Shown: piece after piece, positions 52,201 to 63,214 of the stretch
How positions within the stretch are numbered: the stretch's first letter is position 1
Layout: each line of letters begins with the position of its first letter
Assembly: GCA_963585895.1 (NCBI GenBank)
Contig: OY757913.1
Coordinates: forward strand, 102,929,471 to 102,993,470
Direction: 5' to 3'
Origin: Sepioteuthis lessoniana
Lineage: Eukaryota > Mollusca > Cephalopoda > Myopsida > Loliginidae
Length of the DNA: 64,000 nt
Notes under the pieces: generated by a model
What the model saw: the letters and a program-made list of their open reading frames with translations, nothing else
What the model was told of the DNA's origin: nothing
Database searches by the model: none
Made by a program: the position numbers and the translations under genes

Positions 52201-52592
52201 GTAAGAAGGCCAAAGTTTGCAAACCTCACTATCAATATACTCTTCTTGAATCGATACCAGAACTTGTAATGTAGTAACATTTGACATTGTACAGTTTATA
52301 TCTTACAACCTTTAAATTTAGTTTCTTAGAAAAATGGCTGAAAAAAATGTACTGAAAAAAAGAAGAAAATATAAAATTGTGGGTAATACAATATCAACTT
52401 TATTTATTTACTTGTTTGGGTGGAACTTGTGAAAACGGGGGAAAAGGAAATAATTGGAAAAAAAACAAAAAAAAAAAAAACATGGTGATAACCTTTTGTT
52501 CTTTCTACACTTTGTTTGGCCTGAAGTCACGTCTGCGTATGTGTTCAATCTCACGTACACGTTTCTTGGTAATGAACGCATTTCCTTCCGTC

Positions 52593-52653
<61 letters not shown>

Positions 52654-52879
52654 ACCCAAGTTAAAAATAAATGCTCACACGCAAACATGGTGATATAAAA
52701 CCTTCGTTATATTTCTTTGTTTTCATTAGCCGCTTTAAATATATTGTTCGGAAATCAAAAATTAATCCCGTTGTCGTGTAATCACTGAGGAGGTCTGAAT
52801 CCACCCTCCCCTCTTAACAAAACAAAACAAACATATAAAAACGATGAGTCATACACAAAATGGTATAAGCAACCTATTA

Positions 52880-53056
52880 AACTTTTTGCTTCGATGTGGC
52901 ACAAGACCTTACGAATGGGGCACCATATGTTAATTTACAAGACTCTTTGATTTGATGTGGCACAAGGCCGAATGAATGGGGTACCCAATGAGACTCGAAC
53001 TCACTCGTGTAGGTTTGTTAGTGTAGCTTGCTAACCGTTACACCACCAGAAGTTCC
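52880..53056 (-). mobile_element. Two adjacent SINE-B copies
   Basis: A tail fragment (TTTTTGCTTCGATGTGGCAC, 52880-52930) is followed by a full copy (52931-53056) with TGAGACTCGAACTCACTCGT and TTACACCACCAGAAGTTCCC, both in minus orientation. The second may have landed in the first. Confidence 0.85.
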
Positions 53057-53059
53057 CAC

Positions 53060-53630
53060 CGAAGATGATTTTTTTCTTTACTTTTCATTTGCTGCTCAAG
53101 TTCTTGTAGTGCTAATAGTTTTTCATATTCATTTCATTAATTGAGAGAACGAATGATTAATTTTTACAGCATATTATCCCGTCTTGGCAAAATCTAACCC
53201 CAGAGGTATGGGAATCACGTTCACTGTTCGTTCATATTTACTTTTTCAGGTTGTTTTTGAGTTCTGTCTCCTTCTTTTTTTGTTTTTTTTGTTTCGTATA
53301 TCAAATACGAATTATTTTAAATAGACCTATTAGACCATAATCGTGATTTTTTTTATGTTGGTGTGACTATTATTTTATTGTAAATGCGCGCAGTGTTCCT
53401 TTTATATTCCTTGCTTTCGGTGTACCTTCCCACTCGTAGTACATGTTTTCAGAATACAATATTCCTTGAGGATCGGGAAAACATGAAAATATTAATTTCA
53501 ATATTTTTAAAACGTGTTTTACATAATATATCAATCCACGCCCACACAGATACACACAACTGTCTATCTATATCTGTGTGTGTATGTGCTAATCAACCAT
53601 TCTGCACGAATAGAATATAACAAATATCAA
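53060..53630. other. Unassigned AT-rich stretch
   Basis: No gene, SINE or transposon is recognised. Small frames on both strands lack known motifs. Confidence 0.5.
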
Positions 53631-53634
53631 TTTT

Positions 53635-54345
53635 ATAAGCGAATTGATTTAGTTTGGTTTAACGGTATATCAACCATTGTTGCTTATTTAAACCCGGTTC
53701 CTGTTTTTACATATATATTAAATGTAGAGCACCTCGGATGGTGTAAGGATTAGCAAGCTTGACGAGAAAACCTTTAGGGGTGAGTTCGAGTTTCATTGGG
53801 TGCTGCATTCTTTCAGCCTTGTGCTATATCGAAGCAAAAATCTTCGTAAATTACTATATATTAAATGTTTAATTTATAAACACATTTTGTAGATACTCGC
53901 AGTTAAATAATAAAACAGTTCTATTTCTTATAATTCAATTTAGCATAAATTAACAAATTTAAAAGGCTTTAAGCATTGCTAAATATAACAAAATATTCAA
54001 TTAAACATCAGTTATTTGTTTCATACAGTAAAATTGTCAACCATTTCTATTTCTAACAATTCAAATTATTATAAGTCACTTGTTCACACACAGTTTACAT
54101 GGTCGAAGTGTTCTACTTTACCCATAGATAGGACCCTAGCAAGTGTTATCACTCTGGGCCACAATGGACCTGGGAGTGATGACAATTAAGGAGTACTCTG
54201 CATTCCCCAAAGTTTCATAACTGAAGCCTCACTATCACATTGTTTAGTGTTATATCCAGGATACTTGTTAGGGGAGTCTTACTCCTCTGCAGAGATGCAG
54301 TTGGTGTATTCTACAGCCCCAGTCGACTGGGCAATTATAGAAGGC
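53635..54345 (-). repeat. D repeat with SINE-B insertion
   Basis: The tail (GGTTTAACGGTATATCAACC at about 53655) is followed by a SINE-B (53726-53863), the AT-rich zone, CCATAGATAGGACCCTAGCA, CTGGGAGTGATGACAATTAA and the TTCTACAGCCCCAGTCGACT head at about 54310. Confidence 0.85.
53726..53863 (+). mobile_element. SINE-B with 14-bp target duplication
   Basis: The head reads AGAGCACCTCGGATGGTGTA then AGGATTAGCAAGCTTGACG and GTGAGTTCGAGTTTCATTGG. TATATATTAAATGT flanks it on both sides (ending at 53725, and at 53865-53878 approximately). Confidence 0.9.
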
Positions 54346-54712
54346 GAGATCTTCTCCATGTAGAAATTTGGTGCAACACATTCTTTTTTTTTTATTTGAT
54401 CATATAGCAGACTAGACTAATGTACTATAAATTCAAGTTAAGTAAATCTGTGCTTCTCGGTATTTACTAAAGTCAAGAATAAAATTGTCTACATTTTTAA
54501 TACTTGATGATTACTATATAAATTAATATTTCGAACCGGATCCACCTGTAAGTCATCTTTCAAATTTGCACATTTTATTGACTTTCCCAGCCTGGCACTA
54601 ACTCAAGCGAAATTTCGAAAATAAATACCAGGCAGGGAAATTTAAGAGCAACAATGAGCAACATCAATAACAATAACACGAAAACCAGAAAAATAAACTC
54701 TGAAAACATGAA
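54336..54712. repeat. Local duplication, copy 1
   Basis: This about 375-bp segment matches 56790-57162 in the same orientation with roughly one difference per ten bases. Shared blocks include TAGAAGGCGAGATCTTCTCC, AGCAGACTAGACTAATGTA and AACAATAACACGAAAACCAG. Both copies directly follow a minus-strand D repeat head. No coding frame is conserved. Confidence 0.85.
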
Positions 54713-55445
54713 GTGAAAATACCTCCCTGTCTTTGCACAAAACGGGAGTGAACCCTGTCTGAGAGTTCAAAAACTGCTGAGACAACACAAATTAAAAGAA
54801 AAAGCAAACGCACATATACATACACGTGTAAAGAGTGATAAAAGAAAACGTTGTATTAAAAACCAAACAACAAAAACGGCGGAAAAAATCTCAACAAATT
54901 CAGTTATACAAGACTAAAAGAGGAGCACTTCTTCAGGTCTTACTCTCTCTCATTGTAAAGCTGTTTCTTGTTTCGCCTTAACGACCCGTACCATTGTACT
55001 GTTTCTAAAATGCGCTCTTTTTCCCCCGTGTTTCTTGATGTACCGACCACATTTTTTAAAAAGCCAGTGTCACTCAAAGGGCTCTTCCATTCATCCAACA
55101 TAGCAATTTTGTCAATAGAAGAAAAGAGAAATAACTTACGTTCATAGCATTACCTTTTCATCGTATATTATATCTACAGACAAACGGTGTTTATCACAAT
55201 ACTGGTAATATGTAGTTTGCAAAAAAAAAAAAAAAAAAATGAGAACAGGTTTCAATAAACCATTGTTCTGTGTTATTCATTTTTAATTTGATTTATTCTA
55301 TCTTCGTAGATAAGCGTATTTTATGACTTTTATAATAAATACATTATGGTAAAAGGGAAAAACGAAATAATCGTAACTTTTTAACCCTGTCTTCACATTA
55401 GCCGTAACTTAGCAACGAGACAAAAGGAAAAAAAATCAATTTTTG
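54713..55445. other. Unassigned AT-rich stretch
   Basis: A-rich runs (about 55217-55240) but no recognised gene or repeat. Confidence 0.5.
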
Positions 55446-55449
55446 TTCA

Positions 55450-55650
55450 TTGACTGAATATCCGAGTTGCAATCACTGAACCAATTGCCTAAGGAGTTTG
55501 CAATAGGAAGTACTATTTACTATTGCACCTTTTTCACTGAATTCAATAGTAATGGGTCCTTTTACATCCCGGAAGATTGTCAGCATGACCTTCTTTACTG
55601 TCCGCGGAGCCCGGAAATTTTTCTGTACGGAAGACTCTGTGTGAATTCAC
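55450..55650 (-). mobile_element. mar-2 mariner transposase fragment
   Basis: The minus strand reads RAPRTVKKVMLTIFRDVKG then PITIEFSEKGAIVNSTSYCK and LLRQLV, parallel to the 27925-28090 copy. The plus-strand 109-aa frame here is its antisense shadow, which explains why two otherwise unrelated plus/minus frames look alike (both contain DLLYCPRS). Confidence 0.75.
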
Positions 55651-55774
55651 TCAATCGTGTCTCTTGTCAAATCGGAGGCCTCATAATGGTAAACCTATGT
55701 TTTCTCATTTGCGAAGATATTTTGTCTAAAACGTGTTTCACCGTATACATAATACATTCTTCTATAAATTTCAC

Positions 55775-55902
55775 TGGGGCGCCTCTGGTGGTGTAATGGT
55801 TAGCAAGTTAGACTAGCAAACCTACACGAGTGAGTTCGAATCTCATTGGGTGTCCATTTATATATCCTCGTGTCACATCTAAGCAAAAAGCTTAGCAAAT
55901 TA
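55775..55902 (+). mobile_element. SINE-B with 16-bp target duplication
   Basis: GGGGCGCCTCTGGTGGTGTA then ATGGTTAGCAAGTTAGACTA and GTGAGTTCGAATCTCATTGG. Flanks CTTCTATAAATTTCAC (55759-55774) and CTTCTGTAAATTTCAC (55903-55918) differ at one base, which gives a body of 128 bp. Confidence 0.95.
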
Positions 55903-56234
55903 CTTCTGTAAATTTCACATGTTTTTCACTTCTCATTCAAGAAAAATGGTTGACATGTCTCTTAAAGCCTGGGTTTTTTTGGTAGGGGGTTCTTGGATTT
56001 GCTACCATTTTGAATAGCCTCAAACTGAATATTTTTGTAAATTCCAAAAATTATTTGATTTAAACCAATTCTGAAAAATTCAGAGTATCTATTTATGAAA
56101 AAATATTTAGCTTTTTTCCAAAAAAATCATTTTATTTGTGTATCATCTTTGTATTTCATTTTAGCTTCCTTTTTGCTTTTATCTAAAAATATGAATTAAT
56201 TTTCATAATTCAAAATTACAAAATTTTATTTCAT

Positions 56235-56795
56235 TTCTGACGTTTGATTTGTTTGGGTTTTATGGCATATCAATCTTCATATGCTATTTAATGCCAAACC
56301 TTTTTTTAATAAAATAAACATGTCTATTTTAAACAATTCAGTTTAGCATAAGTACGCAGTTTAAATGTCAAAATCATTTCTATTTCAAGCTATTCAGACT
56401 TGTCGAGTATAGTTTATTTACGCCCAGATAAATTTGAAAACAGGTCTATATTAAACAATTCGGCTTAGCATGCAAAAACTATTCTATTTCAAACTATTCA
56501 GTTTAGCATAAGTACGTAGTTTAAATCTCAAAACATTTCTATTTCAAGCAATCTAGTTTTGCATAAGTACGCAGTTTAGTTGTATTAGATCCATAGATAA
56601 GACCTTATCAGGTACTACCACTCCGGGTAAGCGTGGACTTGGGAGCGATGGCAATGAAGGGGTACTCCGTATTCCACAAAGCTCCAATATTACTCGAATC
56701 TGTTCAGTGTCTTAATCAGAACACTCGTTGGGTAGCGGGGATCTTACCTCTCGGCGGTCGGAGTATTCTACAGCCCAAGTCGACTGGGCAGTCAT
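56235..56795 (-). repeat. D repeat copy
   Basis: Tail GGGTTTTATGGCATATCAAT, AT-rich units, CCATAGATAAGACCTTATCA, GGCAATGAAGGGGTACTCCG and a shortened head ending TCTACAGCCCAAGTCGACTG. Confidence 0.85.
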
Positions 56796-57162
56796 AGAAG
56801 GCGAGATTTTCTCCATGTAGAAATTAGGTGCAACACATTCTTTCTTTTATTTGACCTTATAGCAGACTAGACTAATGTATTATAAATTCAAGTTAAGTAA
56901 ATCTGTGCTTCTTGCTATTTACCAAAGTTAAGAACAAAATAGTCTACATTTTTAAACGTGATAATTACTATATCAACTAATATTTCAAACCGAATCCACC
57001 TGTTAGTCACCTTTCAAATTTGCACTTTTTATTGACTTTCCCAGCCAGGCGCAAACGCAAGCAATGGCCGAATTTCGAAAGTAAATACCAGACGGAAAAT
57101 TAAGAGTAACAACGAGCAACATCAATAACAATAACACGAAAACCAGAAAAATAAACTTTGAA
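56790..57162. repeat. Local duplication, copy 2
   Basis: Partner of 54336-54712, about 2.45 kb away and also directly next to a D head. It ends where a further D head fragment starts at 57162. Confidence 0.85.
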
Positions 57163-57305
57163 GGGGTAATCCGTATATCACAAAGCTCCAACATACTGGA
57201 ATCTCATCATCAGATTATTTAGTGTCTTATTCAGGACACTTGTTGGGTAGATCTTACCTCTCGGCAGTCGGTGTATTCTACAACCCCAAGCCGACTGGGC
57301 CACTG
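57162..57305 (-). repeat. D repeat head fragment
   Basis: GGGGTAATCCGTATATCACA, TCATCAGATTATTTAGTGTC and TTCTACAACCCCAAGCCGAC give only the head half of D, in the same orientation as the copy before it. Confidence 0.75.
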
Positions 57306-57344
57306 AAGTTTAGGTTTAATTTTTCGATTTAAAGTTTCGGTTTC

Positions 57345-57560
57345 TTTTTTTAATGGCATATCAAACTTCATAGGGTATTCAATGCCAAACAATCCTTGTA
57401 TAGCGGTACTTTTTGCCTTTTTTGGGGGGGATAAGAGAGTTAGTATATTTCTCAAAAGGATTAGTCCGAAAGTCAACGTTATTGCATGACTGGAGTTCAA
57501 ACTCGTTTACTAAGATGTAAGGGTCCTGCATGTTTGCCACTACACCCCGGGACTAATTTT
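57345..57560 (-). mobile_element. SINE-E copy, diverged
   Basis: The shared tail (AATGGCATATCAAACTTCAT) is followed by a decayed body and GACTGGAGTTCAAACTCGTT (box B region), then GTTTGCCACTACACCCCGGG (box A region), in minus orientation. Confidence 0.65.
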
Positions 57561-57714
57561 TTCATATGTAGTTACTTTGTTGACATTCTTTTTTTTTTTT
57601 TTTTAAATCAGATCTCGACTAAAAATGGTCAGTTATTCATCTCCTAAGAACTGTTTAAAATCTGTATAGGAATTCATCTAGCTTTTAATGAAAGTTTAAT
57701 AGAAATCAGTTTAT

Positions 57715-58095
57715 ACCCAGACGGCTCGAGCTGCGGAATATATCGAATGCATCCCTGTCGAGGGGTAACACTTTCCCAAAGAGTATCTTGATATGACACA
57801 AAGCAATCTGATCGTGAGGCTCCAGTAATGCTGCAGCTTTGGGGAATGCAGTGTAACCTTTTATTTTCATCGCCCCTTTGTCCATTCTGGTTCGGAGTGG
57901 TAGCATCTAATAGAATACTAAGTCAAATAAGACTAAACTGCGTACTTATAGTAAGTTGAATTGTTAGAAATAGAACTGTAAAATGCGCACTCATGCTGAA
58001 CTGAATACTTTGAAAGAGAAGTCTTTATATTTTAAAAAATGGATTTGGCATGAAATAACCTAAAACTGTTGATATACCATAAAACCAAGCAAATA
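57715..58095 (+). repeat. D repeat copy
   Basis: Head CCCAGACGGCTCGAGCTGCG, then AAGCAATCTGATCGTGAGGC, GGTAGCATCTAATAGAATAC, AT-rich units and tail TTGGCATGAAATAACCTAAA then CTGTTGATATACCATAAAAC. A (TA)n tract follows at 58165-58201. Confidence 0.8.
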
Positions 58096-58164
58096 AATGA
58101 CAGTGTAATAGGTATTGAAACAGCTAAACATTTCGTGAATTATAATAAGATATTCTTTGCAAGA

Positions 58165-58204
<40 letters not shown>

Positions 58205-58214
58205 CTCTATAAAA

Positions 58215-58385
58215 TGTAAAGTTGGCGACTGTAGTCATTAATAACAACATAACTTGGGTCACTCCACTTTGCCCTTGATCCGTATCTTATAATGTTGGGT
58301 GTTAAACAAGGCGGCACCAAGTACGATTTTTGAGTTTTTGGTATAACTCAAACTGGGACTGAAACCTTGTCTCCTGGATAAAAGG
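58215..58385 (-). mobile_element. SINE-C copy
   Basis: AAAGTTGGCGACTGTAGTCA, GGTCACTCCACTTTGCCCTT, GTGTTAAACAAGGCGGCACC and, at the head, AACTGGGACTGAAACCTTGT give a nearly complete copy in minus orientation with a deletion of about 70 bp in the body. Confidence 0.8.
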
Positions 58386-58559
58386 TGAACCTTGGAAAAA
58401 AAGTATTGAATTACTATCCTAATAACATACAGATCATTTATTTTATTCTATAGCAACTTAAAAAATAGCTATAACGAAACATTTTTGGTTAAAATAAGGA
58501 GATAAAAACAATCCCGTAAACTGTTTTAGCTGTGGGAGCACGATTCATGTTATGAATAT

Positions 58560-59060
58560 ATATATACAAACCACACAATACAGTCGAAAACAGGCGGACT
58601 CTGTTGTTCAGATACGAACGGTTTATTAACTTCTGACTTCGGTTCTTCGACATGAGGAGAGGGACACAATTCTGAAAAGTCTTTCGTAATCATACTATGC
58701 TAACCCCACCCCAAACGTTCAGCACATCTCATGGTGTTTAAGATCTCAATTCATCTCTGCCAGTAGAGATCCGAAAAACTTAACTGCTGCCGCAACAGTG
58801 TAAAACTTAACTATGCCCCAATGGCAGGAACTCAACTATCGTCTTCCATGGTCCAATCTCAAATGCCGTGTTTTTAAAATCCTCAAATTCTGAGTACCAT
58901 CTTTTCTGGGCATGACGTCATCCATCTTGTCTGGGGTTTATTATGACAATGGTGATTGTCATATCCTTTGCGCACGAGCGTAAAACTGTACCCAATGACA
59001 ATGCACCTGTACTCTTAGCCTGAATAGTTCAAAGCCCAACCAAACTAAATGATAAAATAT
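58560..59060 (-). mobile_element. Diverged LTR-B-like element
   Basis: GTTCAGATACGAACGGTTTA, TTCTTCGACATGAGGAGAGG and GACACAATTCTG align with the poly(A)-hairpin zone of LTR-B in the orientation of the 32-kb copy. Downstream sequence (TCAGCACATCTCATGG ... TGACGTCATCC) is only loosely similar. It is probably an older relative. Confidence 0.6.
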
Positions 59061-59114
59061 AATTAATGAAAAATGATTAATATAAAAAATCATTCCTTAA
59101 TTATGTAACATAAT

Positions 59115-59370
59115 CACCTGGCGGAACCCATCCCTCTTCAGGGCTTGCTTGAATTCAGTTTTCCTTCTAAACTGGTTCCCATATCGAAGTTAAAGAGTCT
59201 GTCTACCCTACTATTTACCCAATGGGGAAGGGAGAATAGTTGGATCCCAATGTTTGTAAAGGGTATAAGCGCAAAATGAAATGCACACAACCTTGTTCAG
59301 GTCTTTAACTTGGTTAACCGGATCTACTTTTGACAAACGTAACCGTTACACTTCGTGCGCCTCCTTTTTG
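59115..59370 (-). mobile_element. SINE-A copy, diverged
   Basis: ATTCAGTTTTCCTTCTAAAC, GTCTGTCTACCCTACTATTT, GTAAAGGGTATAAGCGC and GTAACCGTTACACTTCGTGC mark a minus-oriented copy. Confidence 0.8.
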
Positions 59371-59374
59371 TCAA

Positions 59375-60284
59375 CAGTTGATTATCTTAACTTCAAGAAA
59401 CATAAGTAAATATTTGAATATAATTATTTCAGCTTATGGACCGTATACATCAGATCGAATAGCGGAAAATTATAGAATCACCAAATAGAACGAAATCACT
59501 AATTACTTTGTTGCTCCTTCTCGGACTCTTATATCGAAATGGATTTTTTTAGAGGCATGCGTTTTACTAATGGAAAACAACATTCCGCCTCAAGCAGTTT
59601 CAAACTTTCGAACAACGACTGGCAGATGATTCCATCAGTAAATTGAGGAAAAAAAAACTGTCTGATCTTCCTGGTTTCTTATTTCTTTTAACTGTTTATT
59701 TAGATGCAATGTGATTCCGTATCAAAACCGAGTAAGGACGTCAATTTTGTTGTATGTGTACAGTTATCTATAGTTGTTTTCCGAAAACAAGTTTTTGACT
59801 TTCTTAGGGATCTGTTTAAGATCCTTGTTATCGACCATTAAAAAAAAAAATCACTGATATTTTTTAACTGGAGTTCCGAGATCCAAATCATTTTCAAGCC
59901 AAATCTTTGGGTTTATATGGCTTCCTGAACGAAGAAAAAAGTTGGGTTTTTTTTTTCAGGAGAAAAGAAAATTATCATCTTGAAAAAAATTAATTACATC
60001 ATCTCCTATCCTGTTTTCTATCGATAGAATGAGAAAAGTATGTTGACTACTGAAGTGATTATTTTCTTTTCCGTTCTTATTTCATCTGTACCACTAAGTG
60101 CAGGCAGGTGTTTATCTTATTTAGACAGACATTTTTAGATGTTCCAATGAAACAGCAGAAGTTCCATCATCATCGACTTGGGTAATTTGGATTCGGAATC
60201 CACCAGTAAATATCACTTTCAACCAATCTTCCAGACTGCATAATTATTTCTCTTGGGGACACTACAAACTCTTCTACTCCGAGT
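59375..60284. other. Unassigned stretch
   Basis: No open frame or repeat family is recognised with confidence. Several poly-T/A runs lie near 59650, 59840 and 59940. Confidence 0.5.
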
Positions 60285-60327
60285 TGCATATATTTAAGTG
60301 TCATAATACATATTTAGGTACAATAAA

Positions 60328-60372
<45 letters not shown>

Positions 60373-60482
60373 ATGTATATTTAGGTGCAGTAAAGCTTAT
60401 TTAAGTGTAATAATGCATATGTAGGAGCATTAATATATATTTAGCAGCAATAATGCATATTAAGGTGCAGTAATGCATATAC
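60285..60482. repeat. AT-rich minisatellite with (TA)n core
   Basis: Units of about 22-25 bp such as ATTTAGGTGCAGTAAAGCTT and TATTAAGGTGCAGTAATGCA surround a (TA)n tract (60329-60370). Its last unit was duplicated when SINE-C inserted. Confidence 0.8.
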
Positions 60483-60743
60483 TGAACATTGGCCTAGCGG
60501 TTAGAGTCTTCACCAATGGCCCGGGAGACATGGGTTCAATCCCAGGTCGAGTCATACCAAAGACTCAAAAAATGGTACTTGATGCCTCCTTGCTTAACAC
60601 TCAGTATTATAAGGTACGGATCAAGGGTAAAGTAGAGCAATCCAGGGAAAGGAGTAGCGCCCTCCCCTACACATTGGTGTAGTAAGCTGTCGAAAAGGGA
60701 GCCTTCGGGTCACCCTCGACTATGGTCGCCAACTTTACTTACT
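60483..60743 (+). mobile_element. SINE-C, full length with 12-bp target duplication
   Basis: A tRNA-like head, ATTGGCCTAGCGGTTAGAGT (box A) and ATGGGTTCAATCCCAGGTCG (box B), is followed by the ACTTGATGCCTCCTTGCTTA and AGAGCAATCCAGGGAAAGGA body and GACTATGGTCGCCAACTTTA end. TAATGCATATAC flanks it (60471-60482 and 60744-60755). Confidence 0.95.
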
Positions 60744-61111
60744 TAATGCATATACGTGTTGATGCAATCGTGTCTATATGAATATGTACGAGTATGTAGT
60801 GTATAAGAATGCTTGTTAAGTCCCTCTGCTGACGTGATTTGTTTTTCATGGATATGACAGGTGCCTTTGCAATTGGAAGCTGTTTGGTAATCCACCTGTG
60901 TTCTTTTATTAGTGAATAGATTTGAATTCCAGCTCAACACTGGCATATCCTTTCAAATTGCAAATTAGTCTTCGATGGTCATCCGGAATTGTTCTTAGGT
61001 ATTTTTTACCAGATCAATTGGCTTCTTCCAATAAACACAATTATTTGTCAAGCGTCAGCTGATATATTTGCTGCTTTAAGGAAGACATACATACATGAAG
61101 ACATACATACA

Positions 61112-61365
61112 TCGAGGTGCCCGTGGCGTAATGGTTATCGTCTTAGGAAATATACTCACCGACACGAGACTTTGGATTTCACACAGCGCTAATACCCTTG
61201 GGAAATGTATAAATCGAATTATTCTTCCTACAGTTATGGATGAATAGCAGGGCAGACTGGCATTCTAAGGTTAGGCAACCAGTCTAGGAGAAGGAAGACT
61301 GAATTCAAACCTGTTAAACTCAACTTTAAAATTGACCTTGTGTCACATCGTTCCCGTGTGATTGT
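61112..61365 (+). mobile_element. SINE-A copy, plus strand
   Basis: GAGGTGCCCGTGGCGTAATG then GTTATCGTCTTAGGAAATAT head, AATACCCTTGGGAAATGTAT and ACCAGTCTAGGAGAAGGAAG body, and a 3' end truncated before the CCGAGCGG block. It is the only head-bearing plus-strand SINE-A here. Flanking ACATACAT repeats hide the target duplication. 60760-61110 is unassigned. Confidence 0.85.
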
Positions 61366-61496
61366 ATTGGTACATACATGCATTTAGTTGTGTCGAAGAA
61401 AGATCTATATACACGGTAATTAAAAAGTAATTGCCTATTTTAGAATTCTTATAAATCTCATTCCTTGTAAAAAAATTAAAGTTAGAAAATGTTATA

Positions 61497-62840
61497 CGTG
61501 GTGCCTTCAATAAGTTTCCAGACTTTTTTGTACAGGCATTTAAAATTATCATAGACTCTTGAAATTTCAGTATGTTATTGCTATACATCTTATGAGATGA
61601 CTGACCAATTTTTTGATTTCAGCTTCAAATGAACAGCTACAGCAGCAATTGGAATACACCCTACTAAAACTTGATTGTCACAGCAGGTGAATTTCAAAAA
61701 TGCAATCTGGACGTTAGGACATCTTAGAAGAACGATGTGCAATAAAATTCCGTTTTAAACTTAGAAAAATGTAACAGAAACGTATGGAATTCTTCATACT
61801 GCTTTTGGAGCATCTTGCATGAATCAAGCATCAGTTTTTGAGTGGCATAAGAGATTTAAGGAAGGCAGGGAGTCTGTGAGAGATGATGAGAGGTGTGGGA
61901 AGAGTAAGACAGTTAGAACACCACAGTTGATTGGCCAAATAAAGAATTTCATGGATAAGGAACGTTGTATGTCTATAGAGACAATAAGAGCACAGTTTGA
62001 TATCTGTGTGGGAAGTGTACACACAATTATTCGCGAGGAACTGAAGATGCGGAAGATTTGCACGAAGTTTGTCCCAAGGGTGCTCAGTGAAGATCACAAA
62101 GAAAGACGTTGTCATGACAGCAGGGAGATGGTGGAGCAGATCAATTCAGATCCCGCAGTTCTTGATGCTCTGGTGACCTGCGATGAAAGCTGGATCTACT
62201 GCTCTGACCCAGAGACCAAGAGACAGAGTTCCCAGTGAAAGCATGCTGGCTCTTCCAGACCCAAGAAGGCCAGACAGAGCCAATCCACCTACAAACTTTT
62301 GATGATCCCTTTTTTTGACAGCATTGGCATGATCTACATGCACTGGATTCCCACTGGACAGACAGTCAACAATGAATACTATGTTTAAGTTTTAAGGGGG
62401 TTCAGGAAAAAATTCCGTCGGAAGAGGCCAGCAGCCTTCAAATCGAGTCAGTGGCATTTCCACGAGGACAGTGCACCAGTCCACAACTCCATCCTTGTCA
62501 CAGACTATTTGACCAAGATGGGCATCAAGACAGTCCCTCATCGTCCCTATAGTCCAGACCTTGCTCCCTGTGACTTTTGCTTATTCCCTAAGCTCAAGGA
62601 AAAACTTAGAGGCTCTCGTTATGAGAGACAATTGAGGAGATGAAAGAGGCTATGACGAAGGTCATTGACACACTCATACAAGAGTACTTCCATGGGGCCT
62701 TGCAGAAGTTGTTGGAACGGTACAACAAGTGCATTGCAGCCGGAGGAAATTACTTCGAAGGGGACTAGAGTTTCATGTGTGTACAATCAATAAAAGTGCC
62801 CATACGAAAAATGTCTGGGAACTTATTTAATGATCCTCGA
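61497..62840 (+). mobile_element. mar-1 mariner, nearly complete
   Basis: The ends CGTGGTGCCTTCAATAAG and the complement of TTATTTAATGATCCTCGA are imperfect inverted repeats with TA on both sides (61495-61496, 62841-62842). At 1344 bp the element has the usual mariner size. It is the reference for the deleted copies at 11966, 43815 and 48200. Confidence 0.95.
61700..62768 (+). pseudogene. mar-1 mariner transposase (D34D, inactivated)
   Basis: The start MQSGR (61700) is followed at once by a stop, where the 48395 copy reads MQSGRDDTLEERY. An open stretch 61819-62238 covers FEWHKRFKEGRESVRDDERC (DNA-binding region), SVHTIIREELKMRKICTKFV and VTCDESWIY (first Asp). A stop at 62236-62238 separates it from WHFHEDSAPVHNSILVTDYL (second Asp) and PHRPYSPDLAPCDFCLFPKL (third Asp). 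The second and third Asp are 34 residues apart, as in mariner. Another stop near 62386 and a frameshift near 62620 complete the damage. The frame ends EGD-stop at 62766-62768. Confidence 0.9.
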
Positions 62841-63009
62841 TAGTATTCAATTTCTATTAAAAATCCTTGTAGATATGAAAAATATATCCATAAATGCATG
62901 ATTACATACATACTTGTACATGTGAACTCAGATAAAGAAAAAACCCGAACACTGAAAAAGATTGATGTAAAATATGATATTTATAATATAATAAATAGAT
63001 TGATATGAA

Positions 63010-63190
63010 AAGATTTGGCCAATCGCCTTGGGCTGTAGAATAAACCGACTGCTTCTCAGCAGAGGGGTAAAACTCCCATCTCCCCAAACGAGTGTCCTGG
63101 ATATAACATTAAAACAATCCGATGGTTGGGTTCCAGGAATGCTGCAGCTTTGGTGAAGGTGCAGTACCTCTTCATTGGCATTGCTTTTAA
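63010..63190 (+). repeat. D repeat head fragment
   Basis: CCAATCGCCTTGGGCTGTAG, AAACAATCCGATGGTTGGGT and CAGTACCTCTTCATTGGCAT represent the head only. It stops where the next D copy's flank begins. 62845-63005 is unassigned. Confidence 0.8.
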
Positions 63191-63214
63191 TGAAAGATTG
63201 ATAGAAATCAGTTC

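Noticed and set aside
55775-55855. tRNA genes in SINE heads
   Set aside because: Heads have box A and box B, but anticodon arms and stems are imperfect. They continue into SINE bodies and carry target duplications, as expected of retroposons.
59375-60284. Possible transposase remnant on the plus strand
   Set aside because: Fragments were vaguely reminiscent of a helix-turn-helix region, but no motif could be aligned, so it is left unassigned.
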